A stretch of DNA of 64,000 bases, from the NCBI GenBank assembly GCA_037042185.1, contig JAXQJY010000024.1, forward strand, positions 124,001 to 188,000, in the 5' to 3' direction. Positions 34,485-45,136 of this stretch are shown here, in pieces. The translations under genes and the position numbers were made by a program. Position 1 is the first letter of the stretch; each line of letters begins with the position of its first letter. The notes below the pieces were generated by a model. The model was not told where the DNA came from and did no database searches. It saw nothing but the letters and a program-made list of their open reading frames with translations. The DNA comes from Sordariomycetes sp. S80-01Y. Lineage: Eukaryota; Ascomycota; Sordariomycetes.

Positions 34485-35963
34485 ATGGCCTCTTACGACC
34501 GCGATAGCGGCCAGGTCTACCGCGAATACACCATCTCGCGCCCTGCTCTTGCACCCTCACACTCCCGCGATTGGTCCCGCGCGCGCCCGACCGCGACCCT
34601 CCAAACCCTCAACCCGCAGGGGCCTAGGTCGCTAGTGGATATGGCCGTCCGCATAGTGGCCTTAAACGTTAGTTCTTTGGAAGAGGAACATGTCGAAGCC
34701 ATGCCGCCACGTGTGCGGCTACGGGTGTGGCAGTTCCTCGAAGCCCGGTGCGTTTGATTGTTGAAAAAGCCCTAATGGATACAGAAGTTTGCTGATGACG
34801 GCAGAGGAGCCAACCTGCACGCGTGGAAGCTCTTCTCAAAATATCTGCTCAGTGGTGAGGAGGGAAACGAGCCGACCCTGAGTCAGTATCGCTTTCGGCA
34901 GCATATTTGCAAGCCGGACCATAGACTTGATGCTTACACTCAACCCCTCACATCACTTAGTTGTGACTTCATCACACATCTAGTCATAAGCGGGGGGTGC
35001 GATTTTTCCGCGAGCGAGATGCTTTGCCTGGCGGACATGCCCAACCTCGGAGCCTTGGAGCTGATACAGCCAGCCGACGACCTTCAAAGTAACTTTCCAG
35101 AAATCACAGACCGTCTTGTCAGGGGATGGACGAACAAACCTAGGCCCTTCCCTCTATTACGAATTCTGAGGATATGGGGCGACCAGACAACAACGAAGGA
35201 CTCCCTGCTCCACCTAGCAAAACTACCCTCTCTCGCCTTGTACGATGTTATGGGCTCCCGCGACGACTGGCGACACGCCGCAGAACAAGCACAATCATCG
35301 GGCTGGTATCTCGCCGACAATGCGCCTAGAATGGAGGATTCCCTACTTCGCTATCTCATGCTCTTCGCACCAGGAGAGGAGACTCATCTTCAGAGGAGGA
35401 AGGATCTCTCAGCCAGAGTGGACATTGACCTGGCATCTCTGTGTGAGGACGGCAGCAGCGAGGTTAGGTTTGTGAAGCATGCGGAGGCACCGGCCTTGCT
35501 GGACTACTTGACGGATGGAAGTGTCGAGCGTCGAACCCCGGCCGAGGGAAGTATGAGAGGCGGTAGGGGGTGCAAGGGTGTTGCTTTCGAGCCCTGGGCT
35601 TTCTGGCTCTACTCCTTCATCGGCCAAATTTCCGGGGATCAAGACTTGAGGAGGTACGAGAGCTCAGGCCTGGAAACGCAAACGGTGACGGGGCCGTTCG
35701 TCCTCCCAGCGAAGATGATGGCCTGCGTCTTCTTGGGACACAACGGCCGCAGCGGTATAGCCACCAGGCCCAGCTACATCAGGCGCGGGTTGTTTGCGAC
35801 GCAGCGATATACATTCACCAGGGATCCCAAGGGATTGGGAAGAGAAAGGTCTGTGGTGCAGCCGGAGCGGATGAGCGACGCAGACTTCACAGGTCGTGGG
35901 GAGAGGAAGATCAAGGCGAGGAAGAGGCAGAGAATGGATGATCTACTTGGCCCTTTTGGTTGA
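34485..35963 (+). CDS. Conserved-looking ascomycete protein of unknown function
   Basis: I do not recognise a family. Exons are 34485-34747 and 34805-35963 (57-nt intron, GTGCGT to GACGGCAG), giving about 473 residues. The N-terminus is MASYDRDSGQVYREYTISRP. A helical part follows (LVDMAVRIVALNVSSLEEEH; RVRLRVWQFLEARGANLHAW), as do Leu-rich stretches that resemble irregular leucine-rich repeats (ITHLVISGGCDFSASEMLCL; MPNLGALELIQPADD; PLLRILRIWGDQTTT; KLPSLALYDVMGSRDDW). The F-box or LRR look is suggestive only. The C-terminal third ends in a basic RGERKIKARKRQRMDDLLGP, a possible nuclear signal. No signal peptide or transmembrane helix is seen. The continuous frame, clean splice and non-random composition make it a real gene. 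Confidence 0.78.
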
Positions 35964-37437
35964 GTTGCGTGGCCTCGAGGATGACGATGGCTCAATGTCT
36001 GTTTGTTTCTGGACTCAGAACGCGTCAGATGAAAGGAGTGCCATATACGACCGCTTAGGAGCGGAATCAATTTTCAGTCAGGGCTGTCTCTAAGGAACCC
36101 GAATGCTCCCTCATAATGGCATTGATTATGACCATTATAGCCTCTGGCATGCACCATGCAAACTTTCCCATTGTGTGGTCTCATTGCCAAGTCAAGGGTG
36201 ACTCCATGCCGCCTGAGTAGATCCTCATCCCAATGGCCAAAGCCGCAACCCGGCGCATCGCGTTGCGGAAAATTGAGCGCTGTCGCCATGCGTCTGACCC
36301 ATCACAAGCTGCAGGGGGAGACGAGCTGGAGTCTTGCGACGACATAGCACACTAGACCGCGGCCATCGCAACTGACGCTAACCGCGGAACAGGTTCGTTG
36401 GTGGCTTGTTGTACGTTTACTGTTGGCGAAGGGTCGCCAACCCTCACCCCATTGACATCGATCACTTGGCTCAACCGGCTGAGGCGCTCTGGAGAGCACA
36501 GGCGACGTGTTATGGCGCATCATCAATCATCATCAAGTCATAGGTCCAGGTGCAAGCATGTCCCGCCTTCCAAATTTCTCCGAACCCAACGCTCGCCTGT
36601 CACAGCTCGCAAAAAATAGGTCAGAGGGTAAGTCAGCGGATTCAATCTTTCCTCCCGTTTCCCCTCCAAAGCCTCATAGTGGAAAAGGAACTTCGGAGTG
36701 AATAGGGAGGATCGGTTTCCATAAATTTTGTATCTTTCTAGTAGGTTGAAGAAGAAAGAAAAGAAGAAAACGTAGTTTGCTGCGCGGCGGTGGAGTTTTG
36801 TGCACCGGCGAGGCTGGGGCCGGAGCGGCAGCACAAAACTCCGTCAGCGAAGAGTTCAGAGGGTGACAGAAGAAGCGGTGTGTGCTTTTTGGCAGTGGCT
36901 GGCAGTGGGAGCGGATCTCGACCCGGAAGCAGGCCAATCTGGCAGGGCCTAATGGCGAGCTACATGCGGCTGATTGGATGCAAGAAATCCCATCTAGATT
37001 CGCGAGCCCAGATGCGTTTCAGACGGAGCTAAGCTTGAGTCAGAGGCATTGCAGAGCCTGACGGCTGCCCGAAGCTAGTCAGATGGGCGTGAAATTCATC
37101 TTCGCATATTTGCTTTCCTACGTACCGCTTGGCCCCCTCAAACTGTGTTTTCTCGCTTTAGATAGGTAAAGTCAAACGCAGGGCAAGACGCTCTGACCTG
37201 CCTCGTACCGTGTTTCGTGATATCAGTTGGGCCAGAGCTCCTCCAACCAAACATCGTCACTCACAGGTACCCCGCTACCCCGCTACAGAATCAGGGACGA
37301 GAAGCATCCTCTTAGGAAAGGATTCCTACACGACACATCTACATTAGCGGCATATCTTTACTCGACAGCTACTTGCAATACTGTACCTTCTTTCTGTTCT
37401 TAGCAGTCAACCTTAGCAAGCAGAAGATCAACTCGAC
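35964..37437. other. Intergenic 1.5 kb, with a 12-bp inverted repeat
   Basis: A perfect 12-bp inverted repeat lies at 36792-36842. A purine-rich tract is at 36747-36772. Short frames at 36156-36347, 36398-36619 and 36674-36937 are not supported as genes. The right end carries the promoter of the PDAP1 gene. Confidence 0.4.
36792..36842. repeat. Inverted repeat, 12-bp stem
   Basis: GGAGTTTTGTGC at 36792-36803 is matched by its exact reverse complement GCACAAAACTCC at 36831-36842, with a 27-base GC-rich spacer. No target-site duplication or larger repeat surrounds it. Confidence 0.6.
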
Positions 37438-38330
37438 ATGGCTCGTGGAGACGCAAAGGGAGCAAGCTCTCGCGGTCGCGGAGGAAAATTTAAGAAGTAC
37501 ACTCGCGGAGGTAAGCAACTCCTTCCCTTCCCTTCGAATAGCTCGATACTAACGTCTGGCAGGTGGTCATCACTTCTCCCGCGACCTCCAGCCCATCGAC
37601 AAAGACGGCAATGCCGTGAGCATGTGGTCCGCAGATGCCCAGAAAGACTCGGACGACGAATCTGAAGAGGAATCGGAAGAGGACTCCGAAGAGGACTCCG
37701 AAGACGAGGAATCCGACGATGATACCAAGAAACCCGCTGCCGACGCCTCCCGCTCGGACCGCAAAGCCGAGAAGAAGGCCCGTAAGGAAGCCGCTATTCG
37801 AAAAGCCAAGGGCAAGAATGTCCAAGTCGGTGACATGCCCTCTTCCGAATCCGAGGAGGAATCCGAAGACGAGGACGATGACATGCCCGCCAACCCCAAC
37901 CACTCCAAGGCTGCGCGCAAGCAAGCTGCTAAGCCCCAGGGCGCGAGCAGCGACGACGAGGATGGTGGTGACGCGCCGAAGAAGCCTGTCTCCGCGATGA
38001 GCCGGAAGGAGAGAGAGGCTTTCGAGGCGGCCGAGGCGCAGAAGAAGTTCATGAAGATGCACCTGTCTGGTAAGACGGACGAGGCAAAGAGCGATCTGGC
38101 CAGGCTGCAGGAGGTCCGGGCGCGGCGTGCGGAGGAAGCAGCTCGTCGAGAAGTGAGTGCCCCGTTCCCGAACATCTACTGTTGCTTAAAGAAACGCACA
38201 CTGACTTCCATAGGCCGAGCAAGCCGAGCGTGACGAGCAGGAGAAAGAGCGTAAGGCACAGATCGATGCTCGCGAGGCCAAGTTGCGCGAAGCGGCCGCA
38301 GGACCCAAGAAGGGCGGCAAGAAGAAGTAG
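37438..38330 (+). CDS. PDAP1/PP28-type casein-kinase substrate phosphoprotein
   Basis: Exons are 37438-37510, 37563-38152 and 38214-38330 (introns 52 and 61 nt), giving 259 residues. The protein begins MARGDAKGASSRGRGGKFKK, a Gly/Arg-rich basic start typical of 28-kDa heat- and acid-stable phosphoproteins. It continues through a long Ser/Glu/Asp region of CK2-type sites (ESEEESEEDSEEDSEDEES). It ends with the family core SRKEREAFEAAEAQKKFMKM, HLSGKTDEAKSDLARLQEVR and a Lys/Arg-rich tail (PKKGGKKK). The family is small and disordered, with roles proposed in growth signalling and ribosome- or mRNA-linked functions, none settled. Rrp14 follows on the same strand after 607 bp. Confidence 0.9.
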
Positions 38331-38937
38331 AGGAGACGCTAGCTGCCATATTTGGACGCAGTGCGTCAAGCTGTCTTTTTAGTAGATTGCATAGCGACCC
38401 TGCCCGGCCGTGTCCAGCGAATATATCGTTAACCGGCCCCTTTAGTTGGTCTCGTGATCGATGCAGCTGCGACGAAGCAGCGTGTGAATGAGCAACAGTG
38501 AGTCACGACATGGCGTAGAGGCGAAAATTCCTAGCACCAGGAAACCTCAAAAGTGTAATGAGTCCGCCAAATTTCCAAGACGAAGAAGTAGAATTCGATG
38601 ATTAAATCTCATTGCTTAGAACTCGCGAGTCGAAGGGTTTCCACGTTGACGGAGTGGCACTGAGAGTCCCTGAACCCCACAGTTGGAGGTTCCAGTTCCA
38701 GTTGCAGTTCCGGGCGCGGCCCACAGTGGAGCCGCCCGGCAGCGCCAGCAAAAAAATTGCTGCTGAGTGGCTCGAAAAATAAAATCGTAGAATCGCCTAC
38801 CGCCTTACCTCACCACCACCAACTCGCATCGCCAACGTCTACCTTTCCCCCGGATCGCTCAGCCTCCCTGCCTGCCCGAAGACTTACGCAGGCTAAAAAA
38901 AAGGAGCATACAGATAGATCATTTCCGCACCGGAAAG
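38331..38937. other. Promoter and leader of the Rrp14 gene
   Basis: This holds the 3' UTR of PDAP1 and the promoter of Rrp14. A pyrimidine-rich stretch (38805-38885) and AGGCTAAAAAAAAGGAG (38890-38906) precede the start codon. No other gene is seen. Confidence 0.4.
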
Positions 38938-40814
38938 ATGGGGGACGACGGCGAGATCAAGGTTCGTGAAGCGCCCAGGTACCCCGCTGTCCGGGAGAGG
39001 CGGTGGACTTCACAACATTTGAGTACCATGGACTGACTGGCCCCAGGCCGCGCGCGCGGAGGACTTCATGGGACTTCTGAGTCTGATCCCTTCGAAGGAT
39101 TACTACGGCGAAGATAACTCGGTATGCCTCTTCACCCTCGGTCTTGTCCCCAGCCACCCGACCCGCCACCGTTCGACCGTCTCATCACCACCAATTTGCC
39201 TGAAATCTTGCTGACCTGAACATCCAGGATCAATGGATGCGCAAGAAGAAGACCAAAGCCGAGGCCAAGGCCGCCCGCCGGGCCAAACTCGACCCCGACA
39301 GTGCTAAGAACCGGAGTGCACGAGAGGTCATGGACGAGCGAGCCGGCAACAAGCGCAAGGCTCGCGACATGGAAGAAGAAGTCGAAGATGAAGAGGAGGA
39401 CGAGGATGATGACGATTCTGAAATGATCGAAGGCATCGAACCTGAAAAGCCTGGGGAGGGTTTGAAGAAGAAGACCGCCGGGCCGAATAAGAAGCAGAAG
39501 CGTGACACCGACGACGAGGACGACGATTTGGAGGATGATGAGGCCGCTACAGAAAAGGAGGCCCCGCAGCCTCAGGAGAAGCTTTCAAAAAAAGCTGCCA
39601 AGCTGGCTGCCAAGGCTGAGAAGAAAAAGGCGAAGAAGGCCGAGAAGAAGGCCAAGCAAGACGACGCACCGAAGCGCCCGGGCGAAGACGTAGCGGAGCC
39701 TACACCCAACGAGATCTCAAAGCCTCCGTCGAAGGCCGAGAAGAAGAAGGCCAGGAAGGAAGAGGCAAAAAAAGAGGAGACGGCCTCAAAAGCGCCTGAG
39801 GCTGAGTCCGAGGAGGAGGCCGTCAACGACGAAGCGGACGTTGATGAAGAGCACGACGACGCCGAGCAGGCTGCTCTAGACTTCTCCGGCTTGCAGCAAG
39901 ACGAAGACGATTCAAGTCGCGACTCGCCTCATTCTCCCACTTTCGACGCAGCAACTTCGAAAGACACATCAAACGGCGAAGCTGCCAGCACATCCACATC
40001 CATCTCCTCCACCGTTGCCCCCTCCGAAAAGCCGAAGCACATCAAACTCCCCTCCGATACATCCCACATCCGCGCCCGACTCGAGGCCAAAATCGCCGAG
40101 CTCCGTCAGAAGCGAAAGGCGGACGGACCCGACGGGAAGCCCATCCGCACGCGTCAAGAACTCATCGAATCGCGCCGCCACAAGGAAGCCCAGCGCAAGG
40201 CCAAGAAGAAGGAGGTCCGGCAGTTGGCCAAGCTGGAGGAGGAGCGTAAGCGCGAGGAGGCCCTCGCCAGCAACTCGCCGAGCGTCATGAGCCCGGCGGT
40301 CGAGCTCGACGAGCGGGCCGGCAACTTCGCCTTCGGCCGCGTTGCCTTCGGCGACGGCAGCCAGCTCTCTCACGACCTCTCGTACGTCCTCAACCAAAAG
40401 AAGAAGGGCGCCTCGGACCCCAAGACCGCCCTCCTGAAGGTCCAGGCTCAGAAGCAGCGCCTCAACGAGCTCGACGCCGAGAAGCGCAAGGACATTGCCG
40501 AAAAGGAGCAGTGGCTCACCGCCCGCCGACGCGTCGAGGGCGAGAAGATCCGCGACGACGAAGCCACCCTCAAGAGGGCCATCAAGCGCAAGGACGCGCA
40601 GAAGCGCAAGAGCGAGAAGGCGTGGAAGGAGCGCAAGCAGGGCGTAGCAACCGCCCAGAAGGAGAGGCAGAAGAAGAGGGAGGACAACATCAGGAAGAGG
40701 CGGGAGGACAAGATGCTGGGCAAGGCCGGCAAGAAGAAGAAGGGGTCCGCCACAAAGAAGAAGGGCAGGCCTGGCTTCGAGGGGAGCTTGGGGATGGGCG
40801 GGAAGAAGAAATAA
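38938..40814 (+). CDS. RRP14: Ribosome biogenesis protein Rrp14 (SURF6 family)
   Basis: This is a nucleolar protein needed for both ribosomal subunits; yeast Rrp14 has 434 residues. Exons are 38938-38961 (8 codons), 39047-39121 (25 codons) and 39228-40814; introns are 85 and 106 nt, giving 561 residues. The tiny first two exons are supported because they rebuild the conserved start: MGDDGEIKAARAEDFMGLLS, then LIPSKDYYGEDNSDQWMRKK. A ~200-residue acidic and Lys-rich linker follows (repeated KAEKKKAKK and EDEEEDE). The SURF6 domain is at about 285-560: HIRARLEAKIAELRQKRKAD, RTRQELIESRRHKEAQRK, AFGRVAFGDGSQLSHDLSYV, EKEQWLTARRRVEGEKIRDD, KAWKERKQGVATAQKERQKK and the basic end GRPGFEGSLGMGGKKK. 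The donor of intron 1 is GTTCGT. Confidence 0.94.
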
Positions 40815-41468
40815 GGTTCTATAAAGCGGCCCCGGCAACGGCCACTGTGAAGGAGGTCTTGTTGCTGCGATGAATTTGTCTTGCGGTTATGTTCTCATGG
40901 CCTCGGCGTTCAGGGGGGTTTTGGCCACGACATGTACACTGGCGTTGGGATCAAAAAGTAGTTTTATTTGCCACGAAAAGATCATGGCCTCACGGGAATT
41001 CTTGTTATGTTCCATTGCGTGAAGACAAGATGTGACATAGTCCAGCGTGTTCAACATGCTTATTTTCTCATTACAATGGCAACAACATACACAACGGGCC
41101 CACGCTTTCCCATGCCATTGCGTCGACGCGAGAGAGAGGAAACAAAAAGACAACTCCATCTAACTACAAATAGACGGAGGGTACACAGAAGAGAGACCGA
41201 GAACAGAGAAGAGACACCCGCTGTCAACCGCCACCGTTTTGTATATCCCAGTCTCCAGCATAACAATTGGCCGTGGTCATCATTTTTGGTTAGATATTGA
41301 AACGAAGTCCTAGCTCTGGACGCCCGCGGGGCGAGCGCGCAGAGAGCCAGTGAGCGGCGTCTCAGACGGTCGGAGGAAGGTGGTTTGATTATATAGTGTA
41401 TCACGTTCGACTGTCTGTGCGAGGGGACAACGGCCGAAAGTCGTGTACGCCTGATCGTAGGTTCCGCC
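40815..41468. other. Tail-to-tail spacer
   Basis: This lies between the 3' ends of Rrp14 (+) and Vps74 (-). Short overlapping frames at 40968-41300 and 41060-41404 on opposite strands are shadows. No feature was recognised. Confidence 0.45.
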
Positions 41469-42679
41469 CTATAGCAGCGAGTCGAGGCGGGTGAAGACGC
41501 TCAGACAGGCTGCAACAACTTCAAGTTGCAATTCCTTGTCCTTGTTCTTGCTGATTTCCTGCGAGATGTCAGCATTGCCGCCATAAAAGACGACAACCAT
41601 TCAACGTACCTCGGCCACTACTTGCGGCAGGTTCGCGCCAATCCCGTTGCCTGTGGCTTTCTTGCCAAACGGCCATTGGCTGTAGTCCGCGAGCAACTCG
41701 TCCGTCTGCGCAAATGCCCGTTCCCTGGCCTCGTGGCCCAATGTGGACAGGGCATTCTCCAGAACGTTGGCTGCGTAGGCGGCGCACACCATAGATAAGG
41801 TGCGCAGGTATCGGAACTCGAGGGTCTCGGGGAGATATTGGCTACCGTTCAGGACCACAGTACGCTGGGTAAGTACGTTGCGGACGCGCCGGCGGATCTC
41901 CTCCTTGGCGCCACCATCAACGACGGGGTGGGTAGCCATATCGAAGAGTAGGAAGTTGCGCTTTTCGGTTCTGAGGATGCCCTTGTCGACGAGTCCCTTT
42001 GCGAGACGTTCGCGGACTTGCTTCAGTTGGTACCCAATCTTCATGAGGTTCCAGGTCTCGCCTATTACGCGTCAGCTTCACCCTCAGAAAAAGAACATCG
42101 GGTCGGCCGCACCGCTCATCAGATCGATCCAAGTAGCAACGCTCATCTTTTCGCTCTGCTTCATCATCTTCAGGGCCTCGTCAAGGAGCACCTCGCCGGT
42201 CATGGTCTCGTCAATGACCTCGATGTTTCTGTCCGCCAGTGGTAAGCGCCGCCTGGCAGGGTCCTTCTCCATGCTGACTTTCCCGCGGAAAGCGAGTTCG
42301 ACTACGATGCAGCCTCTTAGAGCGTATGAGATGTTGTCGTTCCAGAACGAGAGGTACCCCTATTCTTGAGTCAGCCCCTACACGCTGCGAATCGCATGGC
42401 GACGTAGCGCCTGCAACGCACCTGCTTATCCTTCAAGCCCAGAAGCAAGATCTCTTCCATCATTGTGAGCTTCGGTTGCTTGCTACGCTCGGAACTCTCT
42501 TGCATGTCTCTCGGGTCGAAAGCGATCTTGTGGCCATTCTCGTCGTTCTCGTAACTCGTCTCGGGGGCGCTATCTCTAACATTCTGCGAAGAGTTGGCTC
42601 TAGAGGGAGTGTTGCTGCCCTCGCCCTCGGTGTTGAGGCCACCGCCAGCCCCGCGACGTCGCGTCAGTCCTGAGGACAT
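41469..42679 (-). CDS. VPS74: Vps74/GOLPH3 Golgi glycosyltransferase-sorting protein
   Basis: This binds PtdIns4P on Golgi membranes and retains glycosyltransferases through COPI. Exons are 42422-42679, 42113-42359, 41610-42061 and 41469-41558 (introns 62, 51 and 51 nt), giving 348 residues (yeast 345). The first ~50 residues are disordered ([14 protein letters not shown]). The GPP34 fold follows: [110 protein letters not shown] and [22 protein letters not shown]-terminal VFTRLDSLL is as in the family. The basic and aromatic surface that binds PI4P (W with R residues in the core) appears intact by eye. All four junctions are phase-consistent. Confidence 0.95.
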
Positions 42680-43671
42680 GTTGGAGCTGTGATGATGTGG
42701 AGGCTGTAGATCGCGTAAGGGGTAGCCGAATGCTCGTCGCCGGCCGGTCGAATCTGAACGCCTCGGTCTCGGAAAATGCGCAAGCCACGCGAGCAAGTCT
42801 GGTCGGCAGTCTCCTTTCGTCAATGGATGTCTGCGAGAACGGGTTCAGAATGCAACTTTGTCGTGATCGCCAGAATATTTTGCGCCTCCGACGTTGACAG
42901 ATGAAGCCCCACTATTTCGGCCAGAGAGATTGTATCCCTGGGCTTGGGTGCCGGGGCCTGTTCAGCGCTTGGGAGGTCTTGGAAGGCCGAATCCCGGGTC
43001 GTCGGTGGACAGAAATCGCTGTAATGTCTTGGTTTGACACGGTCTGGCGAGAGTAAAGAAGGGGACAAAGCGACAGCTCAGCCGGTTGTTCACAAATGGA
43101 GATTCTTGGATGTCAATCCGCGTCCGCGTCACTGCGCCGATCTGATAGGCAGCGATAAGCTGATGAGGGAGCCGAGGTGTCAGAGCGCTGACGATGTGAG
43201 AAGCAGACGATGGTTGTGCTTCTGTGGGAAGACACACGACAGACGATAAGATCAGAGAGAAGTCCAGGTAGACACGGCGCCTGGAATCGAAGGGCCAGGC
43301 AGAACAACTTGAAGCCGCCTCATTGAGTCGCGTGGCTTGCTCCTGCCCGTGCCAGAGCTCACCAATCCCGGCAGGCATCTGCTCTCCAGCGCCTCTACAG
43401 CGATCGCCCTCCTGAAAGTCTGCCTTGGCGCCTGTCCCTGGCCACGTCATTGGCGGATCCTCGACCAGCAGCTACCTACCTTAGGTACTCAGCACTTTTG
43501 GCTCCTTTTCTTATTGATTGTTGGAACTTAGGGGAAGTAGGCTAGGCCGTGTGTGAAATCATTGCCTTCCAACGGGTTGATAGCTGAGCAGGCGCAATGT
43601 CTCGAGAATCCATATGGCAGACCCGACTATGTCTTTGTTCCTCAATTTGATTGATGATATGCAACTCCATC
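42680..43671. other. Vps74 promoter and upstream spacer
   Basis: Both flanking genes are on the minus strand, so this holds the promoter of Vps74 and the 3' UTR of the next gene. Frames at 42962-43450 (-) and 43034-43249 (+) lack any family signature. No RNA gene was seen. Confidence 0.4.
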
Positions 43672-44727
43672 TCAATCTACAATGTTCGCTGTCGGGTTGT
43701 CGTTTGGGCTGTCCGTTCCAACAGTGTCCTTCCACAACTCATCAAAATCGAGGTCCTCCTTCTCGAACAATTCCCTGATCTGCTTCGCCGCAGCCTCCTG
43801 CTTCTCTGGACCGAAACCACCAGGCTGGCTGGACTCAAACTGCACAATTTCGACCCACCGGTAGAACAAATTCTCCTTGCCCATCGAAGCCAAGGCGTCT
43901 CTGAACTGAAAGACCTGCCTCCTCTTTTCGTCCTCAGCCGCGGAAGTCCCAAGCTTGGTGTCGTAGCAGAGCCAGCCGTAGTCTTCGTGGTGAACAAGCA
44001 CAATGCTGCGGAAAGCCTCGAGTGCGATCTCCTTCTTGTCGACCATGTAGTGCGCATCGACCATGGCCTCCCAGTCAAGATCCCACTGTCCGTTCATCGT
44101 CAGGTAGCCAGTCTTCTGCTCCAGCACCATTGGCGACGTAGCTTGGTTGATGTAAGCTGTGAGCACCTTGTTCGAGGTGTCGTCCTTGAAGATATCTTTC
44201 AGCATCCCCGTCCATTCCCTACTCCTTCTCACATAGATCTCCTGCTCCCGGAAACCAACGTTCCATCGCCATCTGGTCGGATTCCCATACCTGTACCCGA
44301 ATACAAATTCTACCGGCCACGGCCAGACAAACACCACTAATATGAAGTCCAAGAACATGCTGAGACCACGCTTTGCAACTTCCCATCCGAGCTCCTCCCA
44401 CGTCGCTTCATCGGCGAGAAACGTGGTGTCATTGGGGTGTCCAAAGCCAGAGGCTATAATCTTGAAGTAGTAAGGAATGATGTACTTCATGCGCAGCACA
44501 AACACGACGAAGACGGCAATGTTCATGAGGACAGGGACAATGAACATCTTCCGCTTGAAGTCGGCGGGCTTGGAATCGATGTGGGTAATGTAGACATGCT
44601 TGGGATCGCGGGCTTCGATGAAGGGGAGAAGGACTTCTGGTGGTTGCTTGAAGGGTAGGGGAGGGGCAGATGTCTTCTTGGTGGCCCCTGTGGCTTTGCC
44701 TTTGGGCGCTCGCTTTGAAGGAGCCAT
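43672..44727 (-). CDS. Two-helix membrane protein of unknown function, conserved-looking
   Basis: A single exon encodes 351 residues, with the ATG at 44727. A basic N-terminus (MAPSKRAPKGKATGATKKTS) precedes PPEVLLPFIEARDPKHVYIT and HIDSKPADFKRK. A first hydrophobic segment is at about 61-95 (FIVPVLMNIAVFVVFVLRM, then YIIPYYFKIIASGF) and a second at about 121-145 (GLSMFLDFILVVFVWPWPVE). A soluble C-terminal domain of ~200 residues follows (GNPTRWRWNVGFREQEIYVR; WDLDWEAMVDAHYMVDKKEI; FRSIVLVHHEDYGWLCYD; FRDALASMGKENLFYRWVEI). There is no signal peptide. The pattern fits an ER or mitochondrial outer-membrane protein with a cytosolic tail, but I cannot name a family. Domain order and clean coding character make the gene itself secure. 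Confidence 0.85.
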   Translation of the reverse strand: MAPSKRAPKGKATGATKKTSAPPLPFKQPPEVLLPFIEARDPKHVYITHIDSKPADFKRKMFIVPVLMNIAVFVVFVLRMKYIIPYYFKIIASGFGHPNDTTFLADEATWEELGWEVAKRGLSMFLDFILVVFVWPWPVEFVFGYRYGNPTRWRWNVGFREQEIYVRRSREWTGMLKDIFKDDTSNKVLTAYINQATSPMVLEQKTGYLTMNGQWDLDWEAMVDAHYMVDKKEIALEAFRSIVLVHHEDYGWLCYDTKLGTSAAEDEKRRQVFQFRDALASMGKENLFYRWVEIVQFESSQPGGFGPEKQEAAAKQIRELFEKEDLDFDELWKDTVGTDSPNDNPTANIVD

Positions 44728-45136
44728 GACGGTGGTGATCAGTGAAGAGGCGGTAGTTTATATGCGGTGGATGAGTGGGAGACGTTAAGGGTTATGGGCA
44801 AATATTTCAGCGAGAGGGAGCTTGGGTGACAAAAAGGGTCTTCGGATGCTCCTACTTGGTTTCGTGACAGATGAACTCCGACATCTTGTAACTTATAATA
44901 CCAGTCACTTCTGACGCGATGGATTTCTCTGCTCAGATTATTCTGTCACCTCTATACCAATCGAAGGCGAACACCGCGCCATTGGGAGCAAAAAAAGTCC
45001 CGGCGCGGAAACTCCACCACGGACTTCGCAGTGCGGTCGAAGATTCCTCCCGTTTACAACACGCGAACAATCGCGGCATGTTCCACCTATTGACCAGTCA
45101 GACTTGTCTCGAGAGTGACAGTCTTTTCCGCCGGTC
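44728..45136. other. Divergent promoter, 409 bp
   Basis: This is shared by the membrane-protein gene (-) and mitochondrial IF-2 (+). No motif beyond ordinary promoter sequence was recognised. Confidence 0.4.

Noticed and set aside
39969-40838. 289-codon Leu-rich minus-strand frame antisense to Rrp14
   Set aside because: Leu-rich runs arise from the reverse complement of Lys/Glu codons (AAG/GAG read as CTT/CTC); not a membrane protein gene.
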